The notes under the pieces: model-generated
The model's database searches: none
Seen by the model: only the letters and a program-made list of their open reading frames with translations
What the model was told of the DNA's origin: nothing
DNA from: Colius striatus
Taxonomy: Eukaryota > Chordata > Aves > Coliiformes > Coliidae
Length of the DNA stretch: 64,000 bases
NCBI RefSeq assembly: GCF_028858725.1
Contig: NC_084760.1
Span: forward strand, 90,455,867-90,519,866
Direction: 5' to 3'
Shown here: positions 25,891 through 38,860 of the stretch, piece after piece
Numbering within the stretch: position 1 is the first letter of the stretch
Layout: each line of letters opens with the position of its first letter
Program-made: the position numbers and the translations under genes

Positions 25891-28800
25891 ACCTGAAGAA
25901 ATTAAAAGCAACCCAAAACTTCTTGTTTCTCCAAAGCTACCGGAAAGGAAGAACATCCCTTTTATATGAATCTGAATCTCAGAACTTCAGGCCCTGTTGG
26001 CCATAGGAGCTTCTATGAGTTAAAGTATGGGCAAAGGAATCAGGGTGTGATATCTTGGAGCTACTCCATTTAAATCTATTTTACCTTGTCAATTGGATGG
26101 AGAGTTCCTATTGAAAACTACTTCGTTTCCTACTAAAGAGTAGTTGCAAACTTTCTATTCATGATCCATAGGATCCATATTTAACTTCATGTTATTTTTC
26201 CTGCTATTCTGTGTATAAATTCAGAATTGTATGTACAATTTGATCCTGAACTAAAAGTAGTAATCATGACCTGAGTCAATACAGAAATATCCTCTGCTTC
26301 AGCATATACTTTGGCCCATGACAGAAAGCATACGTTCCTTTTATTCTATTTGTGGCTTAGCATTCAGAAAAATGAAGATTTTTTCACTTCCAAGGAAGTG
26401 TTTGAAATCATTAGGCATACTTTAATCAGACAATTGTCCAATATAGAGTGATGAAAGACCAAAGTTGACTGCTTTTGCAGCAATAATATCTTAGAAGTGG
26501 CAAGGAAGTGATTAGTTTCCTGTTGATAACCCTATTCACCAGTCTTAATATCTCTCTCCCTCCAGTAGAGTAAGTCTGAAAAGGAAACCTTCCCCTATGG
26601 GTTACACATCCTCAGTAGCAGTCTGCTGAGCTCAAGTGCCGTGTTCAGCCATATGTACAAAATATAACACTGCATTTTCATTACTGAAAATGCTTTGCCT
26701 GTAGCAGCCCCTGTTGCAGAAGAAAAGTTCGATATGCCCAGTGAAAGGGAGAAATTCCCACAGACATGTACAACTTTTCCTGTGTAGGATTGCAACAAAG
26801 ATTCTTAGTTTTACAGGAACTAAATGTAATCCAGCTTTGCCTAACAACTGCTACCTGAAAAGCATAGGAGCTTTCCCTTCATTATAAGAAGTCCATGAAA
26901 TGTTATTCTCTGGCCACACAAACCTGAAACCCAAAGCTGTTGTTTCTCTGCTGTTTTGCTATCTCCCCTCAAGGACAGAATCTTGGGGGGTTTGTGTAAT
27001 TTGTATGAAAATGTAATGCTTTCCGGCTCTTTCATTTATGCTATGCAAAGTCAGTATTCTCCTCTCCAGAATTTAAAGCATACCCAGTGAAACTTGACAG
27101 GTAAGGGAGGGTAGGTGGAGGAAGGTCTTAGAGGTCTGAGAAAGCGAATATAATTTACAATGCCTAAAACCATAAAATCTCATTAAATATGTAAAGCCAG
27201 CATAGCTACTAGGAAAGGAAACTAGGCAGGGCTGGCCCCAAGCACAGAAGACGTGTTCCACAGAGACTCCCTGGTGACCTTCAGTGGGGAGAGGACTGCA
27301 TGCAGGTGAGCTTTCCTGCACCATGGCAGAAGTCTTGTGGGACATTGCCCAGCAAGGTGAACTTCTGGGACACCATTCTGCTTGCTCTCCTTCCCCATCA
27401 ATAGTGAACAAATATACACACAGATGCTGCACTTCATTCGTCATGTCATTCCTTGCTTGGAAGCAATTGCTGGGGTGAATAAGAAACCATTGCCCTGTTG
27501 CATAAGATTTAAAGACCATTCCTGTGAAGTATGCATGATTTTTTTTCAGTTTCTGCTCTAAATCTGATCAGCAAATGTTTTGAGTGTATAGGCAGGGTGT
27601 AGGAAGTATGGCTGGACCCTGAACAATGATTCACCATGGCCAAGGAAAGCCCATCATTGGGTGGATTTTACTTTTCTCTTCCATTGTGGTTTGAAATTCT
27701 TTCCTGAGTTCTCCCAAACCTATTCTAACAAAAGTATTATCAAAATGGTAAATCAAGGAAATGCTCAATTTCAACAAACAGATTTTGCAGACAAAATGCC
27801 ATTTTTGAGCTTTCCCAAGTTTACTGCGCTCAGTCAGCAGATGGGGCCCATTTCTCTGATCTCAGTGAGAACAGAGTGTGCTTAAAGACCCCAGGCACCC
27901 ACACAGACATACAGAACCAGATCCTATACTTCACAGATTAAATTATATGTTTATTGGTCAAACAATGTGGAACTGATTCCAAAGATTTAAAAATGCTCAG
28001 TGTTTTCTAAAAAGCTCACTAAATGCAAATTATTGACTATATCAACTGAAATCCATCCTTCTGCTTTTAGCTCCTTTTTTCTTTTTTTCCCATTCCTCTC
28101 CTTTCCACCTGTTTGGTTGGAAAAAAATAATGTTCCTTCTTAAGCACAACACCCAGACTCTCGGTTTTGCTATGGATATGAAAAACACATGCTCAAAAGA
28201 AATACTCCTGGCTCTATGCAGTTATCTGAATTACAAGATACAGTGAAAAAAATGTTGCAAGTCTTACTCCAAGTATAAAAAAAACTCTGGGCATGCTTCA
28301 CATCCAATCAATTTACAATGTGACAGAATTCCTAGAAAACCTTCTTTCTCACTGTATAAAGGCATGATATTCAAGTGGTTTTGAGTGATAATTCAATAGG
28401 ATTAAATTATACTCATGTGACAGCTCAACCTCACTAATGAGGTACATTTCAGTAAACTGTTGACAGAACTGTCTGGAAGGCTTCTTTAATTTACCAACAT
28501 GTAACAACATGGGAAAAGCATTAGTCAACTAGATGAAGATGAATAAGCATTGGGGTCTGGGGGCATTTTACATTAACACATGACAACCTAAAAGTGTTTT
28601 TGTCACTTGCTCTATTTAGCCCTCGGCAATCACTGAATAACTGGTACCTGTTAGTGTGACTGACTTACCAAAGCAACAGACGGGATTATATTTACAAATT
28701 CCTAAATGGAAAACATGCCAGAGGAGTGTCTTTTCTTTTCTCTTAAGAGATAACAAGTTGTTTTGTGGGAAGATGTGTTACAGCTGCAGCCAGGCTGAAA

Positions 28801-31096
28801 TAATGTTTCAGTCTCTTCAAACAGACTGCCAGAGCGCTATATCGATTATTTAATTTCAGATGTTCTTTAAAGTAGATTTTTTTTTAAACTTGTTTAAAAC
28901 ATAAAATTACATACCAGTGTTCACTAGCAATAGCATACACAAGCTTTTATGACACAAAAAATGTGAGAGGAAGAGACTAGGGTGCAGACAGACTCCATAG
29001 CTTCCAGTAAAACAACTAAATGCTTTATGTATATCCGTTTCTGCGTATATACTGCCATTAGCATGCTTTAAATAGAAGCTGAGGGATATTTAAGGAACTG
29101 ATAGTATCATTAGGCAGGGAAACTGAAATGCATATGAAAGTGAAGACAAAGCAATGCCAGTAACTTTAAATGTGCAGCTTCCTGTAGGTGTAAATTATTG
29201 CAGGTAATTTTAAAGGTGTGATGAAAAGTCTCTCACCTGATATGTCAACTGCTGCACTTTTAAAACAAGAAATTTGCAATACTTCAACTAGCTTAATAAT
29301 TAAGCACCATGACTTAAAGGAAAGAGCCCACCAAAATAAAATTCTGTCTTTCCATTTAATTGCTTTGCATATTCAATGTAAAAACAAGACAAAGGACAGG
29401 AAAGGTATTTATTCTACTCCTCCTCAGTATCACTCTGTGCGATGCTCACAGTTTTGTGTGAGTTTACTTCTGTCGAAGCAACCATCCTCTTCAGAAGAAT
29501 TAAAACATTCCCTGACAGGTAGGAGAAAAAAAGACAACTGAACCAGAACATAAGTTTTCCAACACAGTGGAAACAAGACAAGCATCCTGATATAAGACTG
29601 GTTGAAGACTGAAGGGAAGCAGCAGATTTTGTAGGCTTATTAAAAGAGAAAAATTGAAAGGCTAAATTCACTTGATAGGTCCCAGATCCCAAAACCAGAT
29701 AGCTGTCCAATTACATTAAATTTGAACAAACACAAAGAGAAATAAAAGAGGTGTAAATTTAACTTGCCATGAGTAAAGCTGATGAGGTTAAGTAATAAAC
29801 ACCCAAGGAGTCTTTTAGAAGATCCCAATTGGATTTGTGCTAGTCTGCTGCTCTCTGTGGGGTACCATCAGCTTAACTTTTTTCCATCTGTACTGACCAT
29901 ACTACCTGAACTCACCACTTCTTTCATCTGTTCCCAATTCAAACAGGGATTCATCTCACCATTGTCAGTCATCATAAAATTTTAAATACTAGTTTTAAGA
30001 CTAGTAAACAGCCGTCACAGTCTCGTTAGCAGTTCATTCTGGTAAATATGACTGATGAAAAGAAAAAACAACTACAGGTGCAACACCTGGAGAGTAATGT
30101 AACTGCCATAGTCTCAGGTTCAGTGCCCCCCTCTCACCTTCCAGTCACTTACACACTGAAACCTCTGGCTCTGTACAACAGCAGATCCACCGAACAGCAC
30201 AGACATGATATTAAGGACAACATGAGTGACAAGTAAACTACATTCTGGTCCCTTCACACCTATTACCAACAACTTCCTGCAAGAATAAAAATACTGAAGT
30301 CTTTCTTCAAATCTCTGTCCTCCTTCACCTCTCCCTTCTCACCTCCTCCTGTGACTCTCCTCTTTGTACAGTTGCAGAGATGATATTTTGTAAGGGTTAC
30401 CACAAGTAATGGGAAGCCAAGAAAGTTGCCTGCATTTGTAAAACCATTTTGAAAATGTATGGAGAACTGTCTCCAATGACAAATATCCAGAAGGAGCAAC
30501 AGGGGAAGGGAAAGATGATTGTCGTATATAGAAGGGCTCATTTAAAATTGTTTCTGAAGACCGTTGTACCTTGTAATCCCAGTGATGGCTGATTGAAAGC
30601 ACTGATGCACTGATGCCACAAAAATGGAGTGGAAAAATAGATGCATGCTGTGCCGATAATGTATCTCTTTTAACAGTCTGAGTCTCTGGGGCTAAAAAGG
30701 GCTGGTGCGTGACTTTGTCTCTCTTTTTTTTCCTCAGCTCAGATGCAAGTGTATTTATAATGCAAAAAGATGAAAACTCTTTGTCACAAAAGTTAACTTT
30801 TTTCCATTGTGTTTTACTTCTTACTGGTATGAGAAATTACTCACAGAGCTTTCACTGATGCTGCGCCAGAGGAGCTCACAGTTCTGGTGCATTCACCCTC
30901 ACAGATTTGTTTGAAAGTGAGATAAAACTCTCACCTACATTTTGTAAATGGCAGAACTTGGGCTCAGAAGCTGATGCATTCAAAATCGGTGACGTTCCAA
31001 CAGTACATGAACTTTTCTGCCATGACAGGGCCCTCAACTTTGGTCACCTGTTTGTCTATATCGAAAAATCAGTAACTGAAAGGTTTTCTTTTCAGG

Positions 31097-31113
31097 AAAA
31101 AAAAAAAAAAAAA
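31097..31113. repeat. A17 homopolymer
   Basis: Seventeen consecutive A. No processed pseudogene or SINE body is recognisable upstream, so it is treated as a simple repeat. Confidence 0.8.
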
Positions 31114-32104
31114 GCTTCTGAAAACACATAACTCCCTTCTAAATTGGTTCTTGTGTTACCAAATGTCTACAGCTGCCACATGACACCTTGAATAAGCCTC
31201 AGGATTATATGATCAGGCATATGAAGAAGTCTGTTCACTGGTTTAAGTGTTTTCCTGTTCAGCTATTTTATTAGTAGTAATAGTTTGTAATTAACTGTGT
31301 AATCAGTAAGTGAGACTGAAAATGCTGGCATGCATCAGCTAGCCAGGAAAGCTAGCACCCAAAATACCAACAGAAGTAATTTGTCTAGCCTGCTGGAAAC
31401 ACAGAGGTTGGGTTAAGCTTCTCTGAAGCACTAAAATTTTCTAACCAGTCACAAGCTTCCCAATATGTCTAATCTATTCCATTTTTAATCAAGAAGTAAC
31501 TGCAAATTCAAGAAAAACATCAAGAGCAGTATTGTAACCTTAGGAATAATTTCAGCTGGTTTCCAGGGGAAAAAGGCAGGAATCTTTTGAAGTTGTTCCT
31601 GCCTGTGGACACTTGATCACTTACAGAAGCCAGAACTACATTTGTAGAGAAGTGCTCTTTCAGAGACCAGAGGCATAGGTTTTACTCCTTTTTCCTTCTA
31701 CCAAAAATACTTGGAACAAATAGAACTGAAGAACTTAGTCTAATGAAAAGTTTCTTTTTCCAAGTTCATCCCATGCATTTCCAGAAAGACATAAAAAGGA
31801 GGGGAAAAAAAAAGATACTGTGTGCTCATTTACTTCCGGATAAGGCAACTTCAGAGCATCTATGAACCTGAACCACTTCTCCTCCTTAGTGAGACAATAT
31901 CTAGGAAAATCCAGGCATTATGAACTATGCCATGTTTTTCTCACATATCATGACTTTCTGAGGCACAATAAAGGACATTAGGGAAGTGAATGCAGCTGAA
32001 TGAGCACAAAGGGCAAACCCATCTAGGCTCTCTGAATACATCATAGTCATCAGAAGCAAGTTCACCAGCGGGTTAAATTTACACTCCTCTGGCACATCAA
32101 TGGA

Positions 32105-32200
32105 ATGACTAAGTTCATATTAATATTGTTATCCTTTCTCTACAGGTGAAGAAACTGATCAGTGCAGATCTTGAAGTAGGACACTGGAATGCCAGGAAAT
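32105..32200. repeat. Possible MIR-type SINE core remnant
   Basis: The stretch 'gttatcctttctctacaggt' followed by 'gaagaaactgatc' resembles the core of the ancient MIR/CORE-SINE family (the part reading 'ttacagatgaggaaactgag' in the consensus, from memory). The similarity is short and could be chance. Confidence 0.25.
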
Positions 32201-33289
32201 TACAGATTTTGAGTGCTTCTTACCCAACACCACCAACACATGCACATAGCCCAGGCTTGTTGGTCATGCTCAGTCTCTTCAGCACCCTCAGCAAAGACCA
32301 TGAGGCACAGTGAGTGGAGCTCAGCAGCCTCCCTTGCTCCATCCCATCAGGAAAGGACAGCAATGCCTGATAATTCCTGATAGTGTTATTGTGGAATTCC
32401 AGAGCTGGACCTTGAGGCTATTTTCTCTTTGTGTTGAAACATCCATGAGTTATTAATTTACTGTAAGCCCATCACTGTCTCAATTTTTTTGTTCACTGAA
32501 GAGTCCCCCAAAGCATTGTCCTTTTTTTCTGAGACTGGAACACAAGTATCTTACTAGTGGCAATGCTTTCGGGTAGTACTATCTGCAAAAACTGTATTTT
32601 CTCAGCCTACAGGCAGTACAGGCAACTGTCAGAAAGGGCAGTCAGCTCCATCCTCTCCTGTATGGGTCTGGTTCCCTGAACACAAGTCCCATTCCTATCT
32701 CCATCGACTGCAGGTAACCTCTCAGGCAGAGATGCTGAGCAGAGCTGAAGGTGTGGCACCTGTACACAAGGCAGCTGCCTGTTAGTGTGGCTTCTGCCTG
32801 CAGGTGTGGGCCTGATCACTTGTGGAGACATGACCACAGGTAACATGACCACATGACCATCTGCATGAAGGCATCTCACAGCTAATGAAGTACCTGAACA
32901 AAAGTAAACAGGGGCTTCCTCAGCATCCTCTTTGGGAAATGGCTCAGTTCCTAACTCATCTTTCAAAACACGTCCTTATTCATGCTTGTGCGGTACCTAA
33001 CACAAGATAGATCATCCCAGAAGAAATTATAATTGTCCTAATAAGTACAGCACTTACCCTGAAAAATTCACATTGCTTGCTTGCAATATATGGACTTGAC
33101 TTGCCCCAAGAGAACAGCTGGGTGGACAGCATGGATACTTGGGCTCCATTCTAAGCTGCTAAGTCTAAGTAGTCCTAAGCTGCTATTGCTGCTATTACTC
33201 TGCCCTTCCAGCTCGAAGTGCTGACAATTCCAGGTCTGCTGCCCTTATCTGGTACAAGACTTGCCAGCCAAAAGATGACACACATGTCA

Positions 33290-34330
33290 GGTTATGACAA
33301 ATTGCTTAATTACAAGTTTGGCAATATGTAATACTTTGTATTTGCTATTATCGTCAAAGCAGAAGAAAATGAAAAAAAAAAACATCCATTACCTTGAGAA
33401 AAAAAGTCCAATGTTACCATAAATTTCTGATAAAGAAATGAAATAGGTTCGAGTTTAATCACACCAGCAGTAAATCAAATATCAAATTTAAAACAACGAA
33501 TTACAAAGAGCCTCCTCACAGTCACTTAGCATTGATAAATTAGTAATGTAATATTAAATTATTCATATCTTTTTTTTTTCCTTAGGACTATAATGATATA
33601 CTGTACACAGCACTGATAATTTACTTAGGTTGAGTCCATTCATTTAATTATGCTGCTAAACTTGGTAGGCCAATTGGTCATCATGAGAGTTTCCAGGCAA
33701 GCTAATCACAAATATATAGAACATGTCCCTTATTGTCCCCAGCGGCTAAGTGCTAAAATGCTATTTAGTGCTCAGAAGGTTAATGTCCTGCTTATGTAAA
33801 TTGTCCAATTTAACATTCAGCAGCAGTATCATAAATTCTGGCTCCAGGATTTCATTAAACGTATGTTCAAACTAGTTGACCTTAAAGGTTAACAAGCACA
33901 AGTTAAACAGGACAATTATTTAACTCGCTTCTTATCAAGAGACTGAAACGCTCTAGCCATTTAATAGTTATGCATACTTCACAATTAGAATTCTTAAAAG
34001 GTCTCTGATAAAGCGGCAGGTCATGAATTTTCATAAGGATGTCAGATAATAACTATTTATCTGCACTTGTTTTTCTTTCTTATAAACTTAAACTTTGATC
34101 TTAACATTCAATTAGAAATGATTCCGTAGAGGAAGACTAGGTGACTCAAGGAGCTTGTCTTCACATTAATTTGAATCTAAATTAATCTTTAAAAACATTG
34201 AATCCATATTGTCTCCCACCGAAATTAATTCAGAAGTTAGCAACCTATTCTTCATGCAAAAAACACTTCAGCCTTTCAATGTTAGACAATCGAAAAACAC
34301 TGAATGCCAATTACATCAGGCTAACCATCG
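33290..34330. promoter_or_regulatory. Candidate conserved non-coding element cluster
   Basis: About 1 kb of repeat-free AT-rich sequence has many complex words that look like transcription-factor sites: TTAATTACAAG, CATTTAATTATG, TTTAATAGTTATGCAT and AGGTTAACAAG (HNF1/HNF4-like). CpG is nearly absent and there is no useful open frame. This is the most enhancer-like block of the left part by eye. If the neighbour is TGFB2, it could be a distal element for that gene; both points are inference. Confidence 0.25.
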
Positions 34331-37300
34331 TATTTTTATGTAAATCATAGGAAAAAAGTCTTCCTATACATCATGAAATTATTTGTATTATACACAATCA
34401 ACTTGCCTGTTACTGGGTTAACTAAGATGAAGACAGATTAGCTGAGGCCATTTGCTTTTTACATTGCCCTATTTCTCACACAGCCTCTTTTCCTGAGGCT
34501 TTTGTGAAATATGAACAACAGCAGCTTCTGAAAGTGGTTGCCACAGACGCTGCTACCTATGGCAGCGGTGATGTATTGAGAGCAGCCTCTCTGCTGACAT
34601 TTCAGATCCTCAACTCACAACTTCAAAATGCAACAGTATCAAATCATAGCTTCAGGGATATATTTAAAACAGTAAACATACATAAGAAATCTCAGGAGCT
34701 GACTAGTAACTATATTCCAAGGAAGCTGGAAGAAACTTTTTCTATTTTTTCAAGCTCAGCTGTATGAAGTGATTTTATTTTCAGATAAAATAGCAACTAC
34801 AAGCAGTTTTAGAAGTATAAATCACGCAAATCCAATGGCATTTTAAAAAATATAGGAGAGAAATCAAGTTGTTATTTGAGAGAGAAAAAGTCTTTTCTTT
34901 TTTGAATATGTTATGCCTTCACTGAGCTTGTAAATAAGGACTTTTTTCAGTGTAAAATTTTACTCCTGAGGTTGTCTTTTGCAAAATAGAAGATAGGGTT
35001 TAATTTTTTTCAACAATACATAAAACAAATACAGGTCAGATGAAGTAGTAAACTGACTGGACTTTTTTCAGGTTTGTTTTTTTTTTTTAAAGTTTCTTAT
35101 TCTAAAAGGGATTGGAGAACTACACACTTCAGCAGTCGGGAGAAATGCTCACGCATACAGTTACGTCATGTAAGCCATGTAAGCCTTGAGGGGAAGGAAC
35201 TCTGTAAGAGCTGCTACTTGCAGTGAATTTAAACAGTCTGGAGAAGTATGATACATTCTATTTTTGTAAAATTAGCAGATTACTTTGGTTTGGTTCACCA
35301 GAATCTTGTTTCTTAAAAGCACTGCAATTTAATGATGGCAAAGCAGTAGATGATGGATATTCATTCCTCTTTCTAAAGGTTATTGAAACCCTTGAAGAAG
35401 GAAAAGAAATTTCTAGCATCCTGAATGCGACAGCATTTTATGACCTCATATGTGGCTCTTTTTCCAAACTTCATCTTTTGAATTCTGGCTTCAAATTCTT
35501 CCTGAAAGAGGACATAAATAAAGTTGAATGGCTAATGGACTAAAAACACTTATGATCAGGTCTTCATAACGAACATTATTAATGGCTTCCTTTGCACATG
35601 CACTGACATATAGTGCAATACTCATTTCTAAAGTAAGATTTAGAGCCCTATTTGCAATAAAAAGCTAACAGATGCAAATAAAAAATGAGAGATTCCATTA
35701 CATAGCTACAAGCAATGGATTTCTATTAAGGATAAACAGAAACATTCACTTCAAAAGGCAGACAGAGCTTCCATAGAGCTTCATTAGAAACTCTCACATG
35801 AATGTTGGATTCATATTTATCTTCTCAGATATAGGTATGTTGCTTTTATTGCTGTCATCAGCACTAAAAACCTAGGTGGTAGTATTGCACACTCACATTC
35901 TAATTTGAGTCTTCCTAGAACTATGAATCTTCAATCTTCAGAAAAAGGCCAGAGTAAAAATTACCTCCAAACAGTGAAAAAAAAACTTACCATCACCATT
36001 CCTCAAACCAAACCAAAAACACCCAACAAAATGAGTGCATATCCCTCTGTCAGGTTTCCAGTCTTTCTCCAGATCCACCTGCACCCCCAATTCCCCAACC
36101 TCCTCACTTTTTTCTTCTTAAGGGGCAGGAATGAGACATTTAAATCCAGAAATGAAGACAGGTAACTTGAAAAATGGCTCTTACACAAAATGCAGCAGTC
36201 TGTCTATTTATTGGTTAGAATCATCACAAACTCTCTTCTCTAGTTCTTCAGAAATCCCAGGCAAACTAAATGTTTTTGTCACAGTTTTGAAAGCCAAGTT
36301 GTTTTCCCTGCTGTGACCATGGTACCCAGCAGCAGCCACACTGCATTCCTGCAGAGCAAATGAAGATCCTGCCAGCATGGAGGCTCATTCAGGCAGGATC
36401 CTTAACAGCCTCATGGGCCTCATTTACTCCATAGGACTCACTCTCAAAACAAAACCAAGAACAATTACAGAAGTAACTGCTTTTGAAATTAAAAGTAAAG
36501 CTTATTTCTCCAACCTTTAGAACTCTTCCAAACATTAAAACTCATTGCAACAAAAAAAAAAAAAACCTGAACACTAAACCAAGAAACCCAACTTCTCTAC
36601 AAATTCAGATGAAGGTCTATAATGTTATTTTCTCAAATAATTTGTAAATAATGTGGTGATGAGGCCTAAAAACCTTAGACAAATGACCAAAAGGCCACAA
36701 GGTCACAACTCTCCAGTCGAAGGTTTTGTAGAAGTCAAGTGTCCTCACCATGCCCAGAGACACATGCATTGTTGGGCTGGGTGGTTGATTGGAGACAGGG
36801 TAGAGGTAACAAAGCCTATCCTATAAAAGACAGACTTGAGAAAAAACGAGGTAGACTCAAGCATTCTGAAACATGACAAACAGCTATGTGGGTTCAGCCC
36901 TTGTTCCAGTCAGTAACTTTATTCATAGGAAAATTGCTCAGTCAGTTCAGAGAGTTCATTTGAAATAATAATTTATGTTGGGTCTACAGAAGAAAAAAAC
37001 TTATTCAAGTTTAGTTCAAATGGAAGCTGAAAGAGTAATTTTAACGTAACAGGTTGGTCCATCAGTAATTCTATCATCAAGCTAAATCACTAGAGGTTTA
37101 TAGGCAAGACAAGAATTTAACACTTATTAATAGTTATGGGTTTGCATAGGGAATAAAAATATGGTACGAAATCCTATTTTTCGTGAACATAGTGGGAGAT
37201 TGCTACTGATCTCAGGGAAACCAGGAATTTATCCACTTGGCTTTATTATTAAAGATGAAAGCCTCCGAAAACACTTTGAAAAACAATCCCAGTGTTACCT

Positions 37301-38399
37301 AGGTTGGTACCTGTTGCAAGAACGTAAGAAGAAGAAATCTTGATGAAGACAGATTCGATGACGAATCTCTCCAGCACCCATCGTAACAGTATGGGCTTGA
37401 TAGAGCCACCTCATCCTTTCCCTTCACCTCTAAGCTTATGTAACACACTTCACACTGGACAGTTTAGGTCCCTCTAAACATGTTCCATGCGTGGGAAGCG
37501 TCTTGACAGATCTCACCTTGTTTAAATGGGTCTTAACTATGGCTGTTACCCACATTCTCATTCAGCTGAAAAGAATATTAGCTGGATATACTGATTTGTA
37601 GATGATCTCCACTGTGAGGAGGAGGGAGTGGAGGAGAGGAATTGACTTTTAGAAATAAATTACTTTGCGGCAATAAATCTCAATGCAAAGTTTAGCTTCC
37701 TATGTTTAAAGTGTTCTTATGACCTTACTACTAGAAAAGTTCAGGTTCTTAAAAACATACCATTACTTGAAAATATTAGTGTACGACAGAAAACCAGTTG
37801 TAAACCAATTCCTACTGCACTTAATCTCTCAGAAGAAAAAAAAAAAACAACAATGATTTTACAATAGATTTGCTTATATGAGAACCATAGCCTTTCATCA
37901 GCACTCAGGTGCAAGTAGCACATCAGCTACTCATTACTGCCTCACATTCCCACAACCCCATGTATTCAGGCTTTATGGAGGTAATCAGGCACACGCCTAT
38001 TAAGCACATGTTTCAAGCTTACAAGTACTCATGGAGAGATTTCATGTTTTGAATAGGTATTTAGAAGCTTTTTTTATGTCCGATTTTATTTATTTGTCTG
38101 TTAATTTTTACTGATTAAAGTAGAATAACTTATGCAATCAGGTGCTATTGAAGGTAGGTATATAAAAATACAGTCTTAAATGAAGTGTAAAACTAGATGT
38201 AGTTGATCTTGTGCAAACAAGTTTGAAAGTAAAGGTCAGGTCCAGCTACAAAACACAATTTCCCTGTCCCATAATGAAATTTTAAAAATTATGATTTTTT
38301 TAAGCTAGTTTAACATGAAGACTTTCTTCAGCTCTTACATGATTGTGCAAGGGTACTATCTCTTCCTCCCCCATTATACCAACATAAATACTGGTTTTG

Positions 38400-38860
38400 G
38401 TTAATCCTTTTGCTTTTCTATTTTATAATTACTTTTATGAGTGATGTGGAAACATTGCACTGAGGCTTCACATGATTTTGTGAAGACTGTAACAATAATT
38501 AACAAAGTAAATTCAGGAACATTTTACAACTTGAGGTAATAATTAGGCATAATTTAAAAAGACTCAGGTAACAAATAGATGAACCTTTTAAATAAAAAAT
38601 TATATAAACTTTCCTGTGACTATCCTGTAGTAATAAATGACTCACTTTTTAATTAATCAACTTAGAGAATGATCTTTCTCTGCAGTTTGTTGCTGTATAA
38701 CTGGTGAGACATTCTCATTGTCAGAATTTACAGGAACTGTCCCTGCGCAACTCTCAGTGCATACAAGCTAAGTCACTGTTATGGCACTTTTGGCACAATT
38801 GGAGGCTTTTATTGTGATTTGAGAATTAAACATTGGGATTATCTCCCACTACAGAAAGGC
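38400..38860. promoter_or_regulatory. Candidate conserved non-coding element
   Basis: Repeat-free sequence with TAACAATAATTAAC, GGTAATAATTAGG, TTTTTAATTAATCAAC and an AP-1-like ATGACTCA word (about 38636-38643). It is similar in texture to the 33-34 kb block. Inference only. Confidence 0.2.

Noticed and set aside
27073..27519. 148-codon minus-strand open frame
   Set aside because: Cys/Ser/Leu-rich translation with no family resemblance and no flanking splice or promoter evidence; compatible with chance in a 64-kb window.
12893..28030. Octamer (ATGCAAAT/ATTTGCAT) words at 12893, 23237 and 28023
   Set aside because: Isolated 8-mers are expected by chance in AT-rich DNA of this size and have no supporting context.
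32607..32966. 119-codon minus-strand open frame
   Set aside because: No recognisable domain, no neighbouring exon and no transcript signal beyond the open frame itself.
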